64,000 nucleotides of DNA, from assembly GCA_050633545.1 (NCBI GenBank), contig JBOEGS010000004.1:248001-312000 (forward strand), in the 5' to 3' direction. Shown one piece after another: positions 44,746-52,520 of this stretch. Every line of letters starts with the position of its first letter. Positions within the stretch are counted from its first letter, which is position 1. The stretch comes from Litorivita sp050633545 (lineage in GTDB: Bacteria > Pseudomonadota > Alphaproteobacteria > Rhodobacterales > Rhodobacteraceae). The position numbers were made by a program, and so were the translations under genes. The notes under the pieces are model-generated. The model saw only the letters and a program-made list of their open reading frames with translations. It made no database searches and was not told the origin of the DNA.

Positions 44746-46329
44746 ATGAAACTGCCCGCCTATGTCTCACCATCCCGACACGGTATCATGTATTTCCGTT
44801 GGCCTTTGCCGATGACACCGGATCGCAAACGTCGATCAGTTCGGATTTCCTTACGCACCAAATGTCCAGATAGGGCTGGCGATCTTGCCAGACATCTTGC
44901 ATCCTGTGGGCGTATTATCAGGGATAACAAGGCATTGGCACGGCTCAGACAGGATGAAATGCGGGACATGGTGCGGAGTTATTTTATGGCTTCGCTGGAT
45001 CGTTATGTTGAGAAGCTGAACGATACCGGATTACCAGACCAGACTTTGGACCTCATGCGTCAAGAGCTAGATATTCATGACGACGCTATTGGCGGCTATG
45101 ATGACCTTTCGGACCTTTTTCTTGATACGGTTACTATAGACAGCTTTCGGGCGTCTGCGGGCCTCACAGGCGCTCAGTGGACCGAAAATGAACCTGCCCT
45201 GCGTCACGAATTGCGCAAAGCCCGCCGGGATCAAATCAAAGCCATTCTAAGCGCCGCTGAGCGCCTTGAGGGCTATTCTTACACAAAGACACAAGAAGCG
45301 GTGCCAAGGCCCGTAGAGACCGTCTCCGAGTCGCTCAGCAAGGCTGTGGCTGATTTTATGTCGGAACATACTCCGCAATGGTCAAATCAGATGGCAAACC
45401 GAGCGCAGGCATTTCTAGCCGTCATGCTGGAACACCTTGGCTCAGATCGCCCAATGGCGGACATATCCCGCCAAGAAGCCAGTGCCTTGAAGAAGATTGT
45501 CCAAGCCCTGCCTGTCAACCGGAACACCAGACCTGAAACCAGAGACTTATCCCTGTCAGATGCAATCAAAGTGGAAGGTGTTCAAAAGGTATCAGTTGAG
45601 ACAATCAACAATCACATGGCGATGTTTCAACGCTTTGGTGACTGGGCAGAGCGGCATGGTTATGCACCGAGCAATGTGTTCGACCGCATGAAAGTCGCCA
45701 AGCCAAAGAAACCTGCACTGGGCCGTAAAGATTACACTCACGAACAAACGGCTAAGTTGTATGCAGAATTAACGCGGAACCATGCAGGACTGGTCAAGAA
45801 AGACGATCACAAGTGGGGGACATTATTAGGGCTATTCACAGGTGCACGGTTGAATGAAATCGCCCAACTTGAAGTTGCCGATGTGTGCTGTGAAGACGAA
45901 ATATGGTTTCTGAACATCACAGATGATGGCGACGGCAAAAAGCGCCTCAAGGCAAATGCGAGCAGGCGCAAAGTGCCGCTACACTCTGAACTGATCAAGT
46001 TGGGCTTTGTCGATTGGGTGAAGTCACAAGAAGGCAAACCGCGCCTGTTTATGTCCTTCAGCTACAATGCCAAGGATGGCTATGGCCGCAATCTGGGGCG
46101 CTGGTTCAACGGACCATTCCTCAAGGGATTGGGCATGAAAGAAAGCGGGCTGGTTTTTCACAGCTTGCGCCATACGATGGTTGAACGACTGGCCAAGGCC
46201 GATGTGCCGGAACCGCTCTATCAGGACATCGTGGGGCATGAACGCCAAGGCGTGACACAGAAATATTACAACAAAGGCGGGCATACATTGGCGCAAATGC
46301 AAGACGCCATCGAACGGTTTTCTGCCTGA
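44746..46329 (+). CDS. int: tyrosine site-specific integrase
   Basis: Phage-type integrase of 527 residues. The N-terminal SPSRHGIMYFRWPLP block resembles the DUF6538 arm-binding domain, then a helical core-binding domain and a catalytic domain. Expected catalytic residues: Arg368 (TGARLNE), Lys402, His472 and Arg475 (HSLRHT), His498 (GHERQG), Tyr507. ATG 44746 is preferred because GGAG lies 10 nt upstream; ATG 44728 is in frame. It sits next to attL and reads away from the tRNA. Confidence 0.93.
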   Translation: MKLPAYVSPSRHGIMYFRWPLPMTPDRKRRSVRISLRTKCPDRAGDLARHLASCGRIIRDNKALARLRQDEMRDMVRSYFMASLDRYVEKLNDTGLPDQTLDLMRQELDIHDDAIGGYDDLSDLFLDTVTIDSFRASAGLTGAQWTENEPALRHELRKARRDQIKAILSAAERLEGYSYTKTQEAVPRPVETVSESLSKAVADFMSEHTPQWSNQMANRAQAFLAVMLEHLGSDRPMADISRQEASALKKIVQALPVNRNTRPETRDLSLSDAIKVEGVQKVSVETINNHMAMFQRFGDWAERHGYAPSNVFDRMKVAKPKKPALGRKDYTHEQTAKLYAELTRNHAGLVKKDDHKWGTLLGLFTGARLNEIAQLEVADVCCEDEIWFLNITDDGDGKKRLKANASRRKVPLHSELIKLGFVDWVKSQEGKPRLFMSFSYNAKDGYGRNLGRWFNGPFLKGLGMKESGLVFHSLRHTMVERLAKADVPEPLYQDIVGHERQGVTQKYYNKGGHTLAQMQDAIERFSA

Positions 46330-46386
46330 TACCCGTTGTTTTCTAGACGGCCAAGCTGAGCTACCAATAGTTATTGTGAGATAGAA

Positions 46387-48591
46387 ATGAGTGAATTGAC
46401 TTCAAGCCTTTACCTTCACGGATATGAAGCATCAGAACAGCCGAATGCTGATGAAATAGGCGACCCTCAGTATTGGGCAGACACGTTCCATAAAACAAAG
46501 CTAAACTTGGAAGTAGCCTTGCGCGTCCATGACCCGCTCTGCCTGCTGGCCCGTACGACATCCCTTTGCAACATAGAAGGAGGGATGAAGAAAAGAGGCC
46601 CTGAGACCATCACACTACCAGCATTAGAAGTTCTTCAGGCAATGCTTTTGCGTCAAAGTGAGGCGGTCGCACGAGTTCCAGTATCGCCCAATAATTTTGT
46701 CAGAACTTGGAGCACTGCTGAGAGCTTGCTAGATGCTTTTATTCGCATGCAGCCGCGAGATAAAGAAGATGCTCTTTCAGAAATGGCAAACCGCTCACGC
46801 ATGCAGACTATACATTATCGGTTCAATTTCGACCGTGATGCAGCAATAGCCGTAATAAAAAAGATCACTTCTCGATTTGATCAAAAGACACAAGGTAATC
46901 ACCAGCTAGAGAAACGAATTTTCTCGCTCTTCGCCTTGATGGACATCACAGTGCAGCGGCTTCACGAGTTCTATGGTCGGGTCCAAGAGATATATGAAGC
47001 AACGGAGCGCAATACGGTTATTTCTGGGGTGGAATTTCTTTGTGAGAAAAGCCCGCTCGCATACCGAACTTGGCGGCGGATTGATCTTAACGCTATCGAC
47101 GACGAAACGCTTCAGTTCCTAGCTTTCCAATTGTCAGAAATATCTCACGAATGGATTTACACATTTGCATCTGATGAACTGTCTGAGCTTGATCGCGACA
47201 CTGTTTCAAAGCTATCCGCAACACAAGGTGATGAGGTCGATGGTGAGTTTGAGCATCTATTTATGAACAACCCAGTATGGGTCAAGCCATTCATCGAAAA
47301 GGACGATGGTTCATACTTCACGGCGGTTCCACATATCCCACTGGCTTTTCCGTTTCGCATTATCGAGGCGTTGCTGCCTGATGATGGCAAAACCCGCAAA
47401 GCTCTATCAGATGCAAGAGCAGAAGCTTTGGAGGAGCTGATTGCCGAAGTCGTTCAGGCCGCAATGCCCTCTGCGAAGGTTTATAGGTCAGTGATCTGGG
47501 ATGATCCAAAGGACGGAAAGGGCTATGAACATGACGTTGTCGCCGTGTTGGGCAACCAGATTTTCATGTTCGAAGCCAAGTCAGGAAAGATCAAAGAACC
47601 AGCAAGGCGTGGGGGTATCCCGTCGCTTAAGTCCACTTTGAAAGAACTGTTCGTTGAGCCTGCCGAACAATCGCAACGGCTACAAGAGTACCTGAACGAG
47701 TACGGCAAAAACGCGCAACTAAGTCAAAAGGGTTCGAAAGAGCCTGTCGACATCGACCTAAGCAAGCCCAAAGCAGTCTATCGCTTTGGCGTCACGATTG
47801 AAGGCCTAGCGTCTCTTACGGCTGGACGCAGATATTTTGAAAGTCTTGGGCTAATTGAAGAAACAAGCCCTTGGGCACCTTCCCTGTCAATCGGGGAACT
47901 GATGATGATTGCAAAACATTTGGATAGCGAAGTCTCATTCGGGCATTACCTAAGTAGGCGATACACACTTGAAAGTTTGCTGGATTTTATTGGGGATGAG
48001 CAAGACTTGTTGTCCATGTATCTCACAAATGGCTTTTGCGTATTGGGTGATGACACACAGGAAAACACACTTATTCTCGTGGATGCAGACGACATGGTGC
48101 GAACACCCAAGACAGCAGTTGATGATAGGCAGAATAGTAACGTCGTTGGAGTGCAACTTGCACCGCGCTGGAAGTCTATTGTTCGTGAGGTTTATGCTGG
48201 GCACCCAAAGATTGACCGACATAAGTTTGATATTCTTTTTGCGATATTGAACATGCCGCCCCCGATGCTGATGCACTTGCAACGACGCATTGGGCGCTGG
48301 AAGTCTGGTGGCGGTGGGTCATCAAAGTCGGGCGAACACGCTAAGTATGCTGTTGGAGATAGGCAGTTTGTGGTTCTCTTGAACTACATGGACAAGCGAC
48401 AATTGAGAACTACACAAGACATAACTGGCTGGTGTCGTACAATGGCAATGAGTGTCGCGGATGACTTTGAAGGCACAACCGATTGTGTTGTCGTGACGTT
48501 ATTTAAGCATTCGAACACAAGGACTTATGATGGAATATCCTTTTTCCGTGTGAAGCCTTCATCGTCAGGACGGCTTGGGGCGACATTTTGA
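46387..48591 (+). CDS. large protein with PD-(D/E)XK nuclease motif, candidate defence effector
   Basis: A 734-residue soluble protein I cannot assign to a named family. The centre carries a restriction-endonuclease-like active site: Asp383 in GYEHDVVAVLG, then Glu396 and Lys398 in FMFEAKSGK, with a preceding helix rich in Glu (EALEELIAEVVQAA). The N-terminal 350 residues are helical, and the C-terminal 300 include a Gly/Ser linker (SGGGGSSKSG) and an alpha/beta tail. It is the largest gene of the element, 57 bp after the integrase, and A+T-rich like the rest. A DNA-cleaving anti-phage role is inference. Confidence 0.72.
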   Translation: MSELTSSLYLHGYEASEQPNADEIGDPQYWADTFHKTKLNLEVALRVHDPLCLLARTTSLCNIEGGMKKRGPETITLPALEVLQAMLLRQSEAVARVPVSPNNFVRTWSTAESLLDAFIRMQPRDKEDALSEMANRSRMQTIHYRFNFDRDAAIAVIKKITSRFDQKTQGNHQLEKRIFSLFALMDITVQRLHEFYGRVQEIYEATERNTVISGVEFLCEKSPLAYRTWRRIDLNAIDDETLQFLAFQLSEISHEWIYTFASDELSELDRDTVSKLSATQGDEVDGEFEHLFMNNPVWVKPFIEKDDGSYFTAVPHIPLAFPFRIIEALLPDDGKTRKALSDARAEALEELIAEVVQAAMPSAKVYRSVIWDDPKDGKGYEHDVVAVLGNQIFMFEAKSGKIKEPARRGGIPSLKSTLKELFVEPAEQSQRLQEYLNEYGKNAQLSQKGSKEPVDIDLSKPKAVYRFGVTIEGLASLTAGRRYFESLGLIEETSPWAPSLSIGELMMIAKHLDSEVSFGHYLSRRYTLESLLDFIGDEQDLLSMYLTNGFCVLGDDTQENTLILVDADDMVRTPKTAVDDRQNSNVVGVQLAPRWKSIVREVYAGHPKIDRHKFDILFAILNMPPPMLMHLQRRIGRWKSGGGGSSKSGEHAKYAVGDRQFVVLLNYMDKRQLRTTQDITGWCRTMAMSVADDFEGTTDCVVVTLFKHSNTRTYDGISFFRVKPSSSGRLGATF

Positions 48592-48598
48592 GAACGGC

Positions 48599-48856
48599 CT
48601 ATGTTGGTTTCTCACCTACACTTGCAACCATTGTTAAAACTGCGCCTGCCGTTGCCATTCCATCACAGGCCACCATCCACTTAACGAATTCGATCACATC
48701 CAGCCTACGTTCTTGCGTCTCGACCTTCGCCACGAAGGACTGCGGCTTACCCAGCCTTTGAGCCAAGTCAGCTTGGGTCAGTCCAGCATCAAGGCGCACC
48801 TGCCTGAGCCGTTGGCACAGGTAAACGTGTTCAGGTGTGCGGAGTGTCTTGGTCAA
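48599..48856 (-). CDS. XRE-family helix-turn-helix regulator
   Basis: An 85-residue protein consisting almost only of an XRE/Cro-type HTH domain (RLRQVRLDAGLTQADLAQRLGKPQSFVAKVE). The start appears to be a TTG at 48856. Its end is 7 bp from the end of the large nuclease-like gene (convergent), and it diverges from the membrane-protein gene across an operator with three TTAGGAT sites. Likely a self-controlling repressor of the divergent gene. Confidence 0.87.
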   Translation of the reverse strand: MTKTLRTPEHVYLCQRLRQVRLDAGLTQADLAQRLGKPQSFVAKVETQERRLDVIEFVKWMVACDGMATAGAVLTMVASVGEKPT

Positions 48857-48892
48857 ATGACTGCCTGTTGATTGAGTTCAGGCAATCGGATA

Positions 48893-48923
48893 ATCCTAAG
48901 TTAGGATAATACCATTTTAGGAT
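48893..48923. promoter_or_regulatory. operator with TTAGGAT sites between the XRE and membrane-protein genes
   Basis: ATCCTAA-G-TTAGGAT forms a 7+1+7 palindrome at 48893-48907, and a third TTAGGAT lies at 48917-48923, 16 bp from the second. The sites are 37-67 bp from the XRE start and 59-89 bp from the divergent gene, the usual position for a repressor binding both promoters. Confidence 0.75.
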
Positions 48924-48981
48924 ATTGATCTTATCTCAGCCTAAGAGGTTGAGCTTGATCAGGCATTTGAAAGGTCATCAC

Positions 48982-49680
48982 ATGTGGATTGTCGCAATTG
49001 TCTGCGCTGCCGGGTTTATTCTGTGGCAAAGCAACAAGCGCCGTGCGAAGCGGTTTGTACGGTCAGTGTTCTTTCTTGAAATCATGGGCAGCGGGGCAAG
49101 TGCAGATAGCGCCAATGGCCAAGTGGCCCGACTGTTCACCACGCATTCAAGCCCAGACGAAGACAACGCTGCAATTCGATATGCCATGGATAAGGCAGAC
49201 CGGCTCACAGACGGGAAGCAACTTCCATGGATACATGAGGCTCGTGAGAAGGGCTTTGCAATCGACAGCGGAGATAGCCGATTTGACATGGCACATCTTG
49301 CCCAATCGCAATCGCGCACCAACCCAGATCAAAAATTTACAGGACATTTTTCCGAAGGCGGATACTCATCAACAGCCGGAGCGCAACTCCCCCATGCCTT
49401 GCCCGGATTGGCAGAGGCGTACCACGTTGGCCGTGAGCGCATAGAAGCGAACAAAGGCAAGCTGATGCCTGCCATCAAAGCCATTGCCCGCATTGGGATA
49501 CGTTGGGCGCTACGTGGCGCAGTGGCGGGGTTCACTATCGGCCTTGTGATCCCAAGGGTCGGTGCGTTCAGTTCTCTTGAGGTTTGGGCCGTGCCAGTCC
49601 TTACGGCCTACGTCGGGGCTATGGCAGGGATTGCAATCGGAGCCGTGTACTGCGTCGTGCGTTGGATTTCCACTGACTGA
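48982..49680 (+). CDS. membrane protein of the integrative element, unknown function
   Basis: A 232-residue protein with an N-terminal membrane anchor (MWIVAIVCAAGFILWQ) followed by KRRAKR, a soluble middle of about 140 residues, and a glycine-rich pair of helices at the C-terminus (RGAVAGFTIGLVIP; AYVGAMAGIAIGAVYCVV). ATG 48982 has AAGG 8 nt upstream; an earlier TTG is in frame. Divergent from the XRE regulator. The double C-terminal helix recalls pore- or holin-like proteins, but this is only a resemblance. Confidence 0.7.
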   Translation: MWIVAIVCAAGFILWQSNKRRAKRFVRSVFFLEIMGSGASADSANGQVARLFTTHSSPDEDNAAIRYAMDKADRLTDGKQLPWIHEAREKGFAIDSGDSRFDMAHLAQSQSRTNPDQKFTGHFSEGGYSSTAGAQLPHALPGLAEAYHVGRERIEANKGKLMPAIKAIARIGIRWALRGAVAGFTIGLVIPRVGAFSSLEVWAVPVLTAYVGAMAGIAIGAVYCVVRWISTD

Positions 49681-50091
49681 GATGCTCGCTTGACTTTATA
49701 TGGACGGTATCTGTCTGTTTTCTTGAAGCTTTTTTGAGTTACGCACATATAGACAGAAAGAACCCGGCTTGGTTTGCGTTCTATTCCTCACATATAGACA
49801 GTAGGATGGCCCAGTATCTGTCTCGGTCAGTTATACCCTTGTGGTATCTGTCTATTCCATTCCTGAATGGCTTTATGTAAATACTATACATTATTCACAT
49901 ATATCAAAAATGTATAAGATACTGATATTATGTTGATTATTATACAATCATCTTCCCCAAATGAACTTATACTCAGATCACATTTGACAACATCACAATC
50001 CGGGCCGTAGTGTGACGCAAAGTGGAACAACAGAGTAACCTTCGCTCTTGTATGTCCAGTTAAGTCAATGACTTAGAAATATGGTGGAGCC
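49681..50091. other. 411-bp A+T-rich noncoding right end of the element
   Basis: No gene. Contains five AGACAG-type repeats (49706-49855), a very A+T-rich stretch with several TATA-like words (49870-49950), and the right-hand arm-type repeats (50011-50029 and 50066-50078) before attR. Confidence 0.6.
49708..49853. repeat. five AGACAG-type repeats in mixed orientation
   Basis: TATCTGTCT near 49708, 49814 and 49844, and ATATAGACAG near 49748 and 49793, all share the core AGACAG or its complement within about 145 bp, with a common flanking TA. Two forward and three reverse copies. Resembles iterons or multiple regulator/excisionase sites; it is not a CRISPR array, as units are short and unevenly spaced. 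Confidence 0.65.
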
Positions 50092-50112
50092 TCCCTTCGT
50101 CTCCGCCATTAC
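50092..50112 (+). repeat. attR core, right copy of the 21-bp repeat
   Basis: Identical to 44662-44682, preceded by sequence unrelated to the tRNA, so the tRNA gene is not duplicated. Confidence 0.92.
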
Positions 50113-50249
50113 CCATTGATTTCATTGGTAAGTTGGCGCTAGGCCAATCCTGCCTATAGGCTTCCCAAGCGAGTTGTGGGGCTTTGGGGTCATGTCCTGT
50201 GCATACTGCACTGTGTAGGATGCGAATATGAGCATAGATCGCAAAACAC

Positions 50250-50546
50250 TTGATGCGCCGGCAAGCGCGGGCGTTCGACTTGTTGCATCCGTTGATGCAC
50301 CTTGGGGGCGGCTTGGCCGTAGAGCTGCACCCAAGCGACGTTGAAGGCTACCTCAATGATCGGGCTGAATGGTTCGCTCGGAAAAACGGCGCCTTCAAAT
50401 CTCAATATCTTGATTGGTTGGCGACCGATGGCGCTCCGGCTGCGTCTCATGGAAGCCGAGAGCCCATGACGAGATGCTGTTTTCGCGAAGCAAAGATGGC
50501 GCGCGGCACCAGATGCCAAAGGGCGCGCTGCCCTGATCATCCTTGA
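50250..50546 (+). pseudogene. short gene remnant right of attR
   Basis: A 98-codon open frame (AFDLLHPLMHLGGGLAVELHPSDVEGYLNDRAEWFARKNG ... in pieces) overlapping a second short frame starting at 50228 that breaks off after about 40 codons. The middle part looks like real protein sequence while both ends look random, suggesting a frameshifted, decayed gene. No family recognised. The rest of 50113-50547 holds nothing else I can name. Confidence 0.35.
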
Positions 50547-50547
50547 C

Positions 50548-50584
50548 AAAAAAACCCGCTCGCCGGTAGGGGCCGGCAAGCGGG
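50548..50584 (-). terminator. terminator of the TRAP transporter operon
   Basis: A 12-bp stem with one mismatch (50555-50566 with 50573-50584); read on the minus strand it ends in seven T residues, 28 bp after the dctM stop. Confidence 0.88.
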
Positions 50585-50611
50585 AGGTCCGCGCGGGAGG
50601 CTCTTTTGGTG

Positions 50612-51907
50612 CTATCCTTGATAGCCCAGAAGGCGCGGGAGGAAGAGGACGAAATCGGGCACAAAGGTGATGATCATCAGCGCCACAAGCAGGGCCGCGA
50701 TAAAGGGCCAGATGTCGCGGATGATCCGCCCGATCGGCTCGTCGGTGATATTGGCGGTGATAAAGAGCAACAAACCATAGGGCGGCGTGATCAGGCCCAG
50801 CATCGCATTGACCACGACGATCACCCCGAAATGGACCAGATCAATGCCCATGGCCTGCACCGAGGGGATCAGGATCGGCACGATGATGAGCAAGATCGCC
50901 CCGCCTTCGAGCACCATGCCAAGCACCAAGAACAGAATGTTGACGACGATCAGGAACTGCACCTTGGTAAAGTCGTATTGGCCAAGCATGTCGGAGATGG
51001 TGACCGGAAGCTGTTCGCGGGCGATGACATAGTTGAAGGTGATCGCCCCTGCGACCAGAACGCCGACCGAGGCGGTCGAGCGGGCCGAGCCGAGCAGCGC
51101 TTCGTAAAAGTCCTTGAGGCTGACCGAGCGGTAGAAGATCACCGAAATCAGCAGCGCATAAAGCGCGGCAACGGCGGCGGCTTCGGTCGGGGTCATGACG
51201 CCCGAGTAAATCCCGCCCAGCAAGATCACCGGCAGCATGAGCGCGGGCAGGGCTTTCCATGTGATGCGGGGCAATTCGCGCAGCGGCACCACGTCATCGA
51301 CGGGGAAATCGCGTTTGCGCGCAATGATATAGTTCATGATCGCCATGGACAGCGCCATGAGCAATCCGGGCAACATGCCCGCGGCAAAGAGAAAGCCCAC
51401 CGATTGGTCCGACACGATGGCATAAAGCACCATGGGGATCGAGGGCGGGATGATCGGGCCGACGGTCGCGGTGGCGGCGGTGATCGCGGCGGCGTAGCTT
51501 TTGGTATATTTGCCGTCGCGGGTCATCAGGTTGATGATGATTTTTCCCATGCCGACCGCATCGGCCACTGCCGATCCCGACATGCCCGAAAAGATCAAGG
51601 ACGAGACAACATTGACGTGGCCCAAACCGCCGCGGAACCGCCCGACCAAGGCCTGCGCAAAGCGCAAGAGCCGGTCGGCAAGCGAGCCGATGTTCATGAT
51701 ATCGGCGGCCAGAATGAACAGCGGAATGGCCAGCAGCGTGTAATTGTTGAACAGGCCCTGAAGCATGGTTTCGGCGGCAATCGAGCTGTCCGGCCCTGCG
51801 ACGATCAGATAGACAAAGCTGCCCGCGATCATGGCCAGCCCCACGGAGGCGCCGAAAAGAGACAGGGCGACGATGATGATCAGGCTGAGGATAAAGGGAT
51901 CAATCAT
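50612..51907 (-). CDS. dctM: TRAP transporter large permease
   Basis: DctM-type membrane subunit of 431 residues with about 12 membrane helices and the family pattern IPLFILAADIMNIGSLADRLL and SGMSGSAVADAVGMGKI. It moves the substrate using the sodium gradient with the small subunit and binding protein. Its ATG overlaps the dctQ end by 8 bp. Confidence 0.95.
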   Translation of the reverse strand: MIDPFILSLIIIVALSLFGASVGLAMIAGSFVYLIVAGPDSSIAAETMLQGLFNNYTLLAIPLFILAADIMNIGSLADRLLRFAQALVGRFRGGLGHVNVVSSLIFSGMSGSAVADAVGMGKIIINLMTRDGKYTKSYAAAITAATATVGPIIPPSIPMVLYAIVSDQSVGFLFAAGMLPGLLMALSMAIMNYIIARKRDFPVDDVVPLRELPRITWKALPALMLPVILLGGIYSGVMTPTEAAAVAALYALLISVIFYRSVSLKDFYEALLGSARSTASVGVLVAGAITFNYVIAREQLPVTISDMLGQYDFTKVQFLIVVNILFLVLGMVLEGGAILLIIVPILIPSVQAMGIDLVHFGVIVVVNAMLGLITPPYGLLLFITANITDEPIGRIIRDIWPFIAALLVALMIITFVPDFVLFLPRLLGYQG

Positions 51908-52421
51908 GGTCAAAGCTTTCTGCGTTCTGGGCGGTGTCGTGCAAACGTCCCGTGCCGGTGACGCCGGCATAGGCGGTGATCAATCCGCGCACGACGACGG
52001 AGAGCGCGAAGGGAATATAGATGATAAACACCCAAAAGAACGGCAGCCGTATATAGGCCGTGCGCTCGCGCATCATGAAATCGATGTAATCCCAGCAGGC
52101 CGGAAGCGTGTATAAAAACACCCCCGCCAGCGTCAGGCCGGTGATGACATCCATCACCCGCCGCGCGCGGCGCGGCAGGGCGGAATAGAGCACATCAAGG
52201 CGGATGATATCGCTTTCGCGCACCACAAAGGCAAAGCCGAAAAGGATGCCCCAAAGCCACGCGATGGTCACCCATTCAACCGTCCAACCCACGGGCAGAT
52301 CGGTGAAAAAGCGAAAAAAGATCTGCAACAGGAAGGTGGCGAACATCGAAAACAAAAGCGCGGCAACAATCATTTCCGCGCCTTTGCCCAGCACGATCCG
52401 GATCTGGTTGAGTTTGTGCAT
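51900..52421 (-). CDS. dctQ: TRAP transporter small permease
   Basis: A 173-residue DctQ-type subunit with four membrane helices (VAALLFSMFATFLLQIFFRF; VTIAWLWGILFGFAFVVRE). ATG 52421 is used since the family starts there; an upstream frame runs into the intergenic hairpin. Confidence 0.92.
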   Translation of the reverse strand: MHKLNQIRIVLGKGAEMIVAALLFSMFATFLLQIFFRFFTDLPVGWTVEWVTIAWLWGILFGFAFVVRESDIIRLDVLYSALPRRARRVMDVITGLTLAGVFLYTLPACWDYIDFMMRERTAYIRLPFFWVFIIYIPFALSVVVRGLITAYAGVTGTGRLHDTAQNAESFDHD

Positions 52422-52470
52422 CCGTGTCACCCTTTCAGGTCGCAAGACATCAGGCAAAAGAATGAATGGT

Positions 52471-52505
52471 CCCACAGCAGGCGAGGCGGCCCCGCCTGCT
52501 GTGGG
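52471..52505 (-). other. intercistronic hairpin between dctP and dctQ
   Basis: A perfect 13-bp stem (52471-52483 with 52493-52505), 9-nt loop, no T-run on the minus strand. Placed after the binding-protein gene it probably protects dctP mRNA or partly stops transcription, so more binding protein than permease is made. Confidence 0.75.
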
Positions 52506-52520
52506 TCTTATGTTTGCGGC

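Larger units (their letters stand above)
44662..50112. mobile_element. tRNA-Ser integrative element, about 5.4 kb
   Basis: Bounded by a perfect 21-bp direct repeat: attL at 44662-44682 (3' end of tRNA-Ser) and attR at 50092-50112. It contains a tyrosine integrase next to attL, a 734-residue PD-(D/E)XK protein, a divergent XRE regulator and membrane protein, and a repeat-rich noncoding right end. The interior is clearly A+T-richer than the flanks. There are no capsid, replication or conjugation genes, so it probably relies on its own integrase plus a helper for transfer. Confidence 0.92.

Noticed and set aside
49708..49853. Repeat cluster considered as a CRISPR array
   Set aside because: Units are only 6-10 bp, in both orientations and unevenly spaced, and there are no cas genes.
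50606..51961. A 451-codon plus-strand frame opposite dctM
   Set aside because: Charged low-complexity sequence that mirrors the hydrophobic codons of a membrane protein; not a gene.
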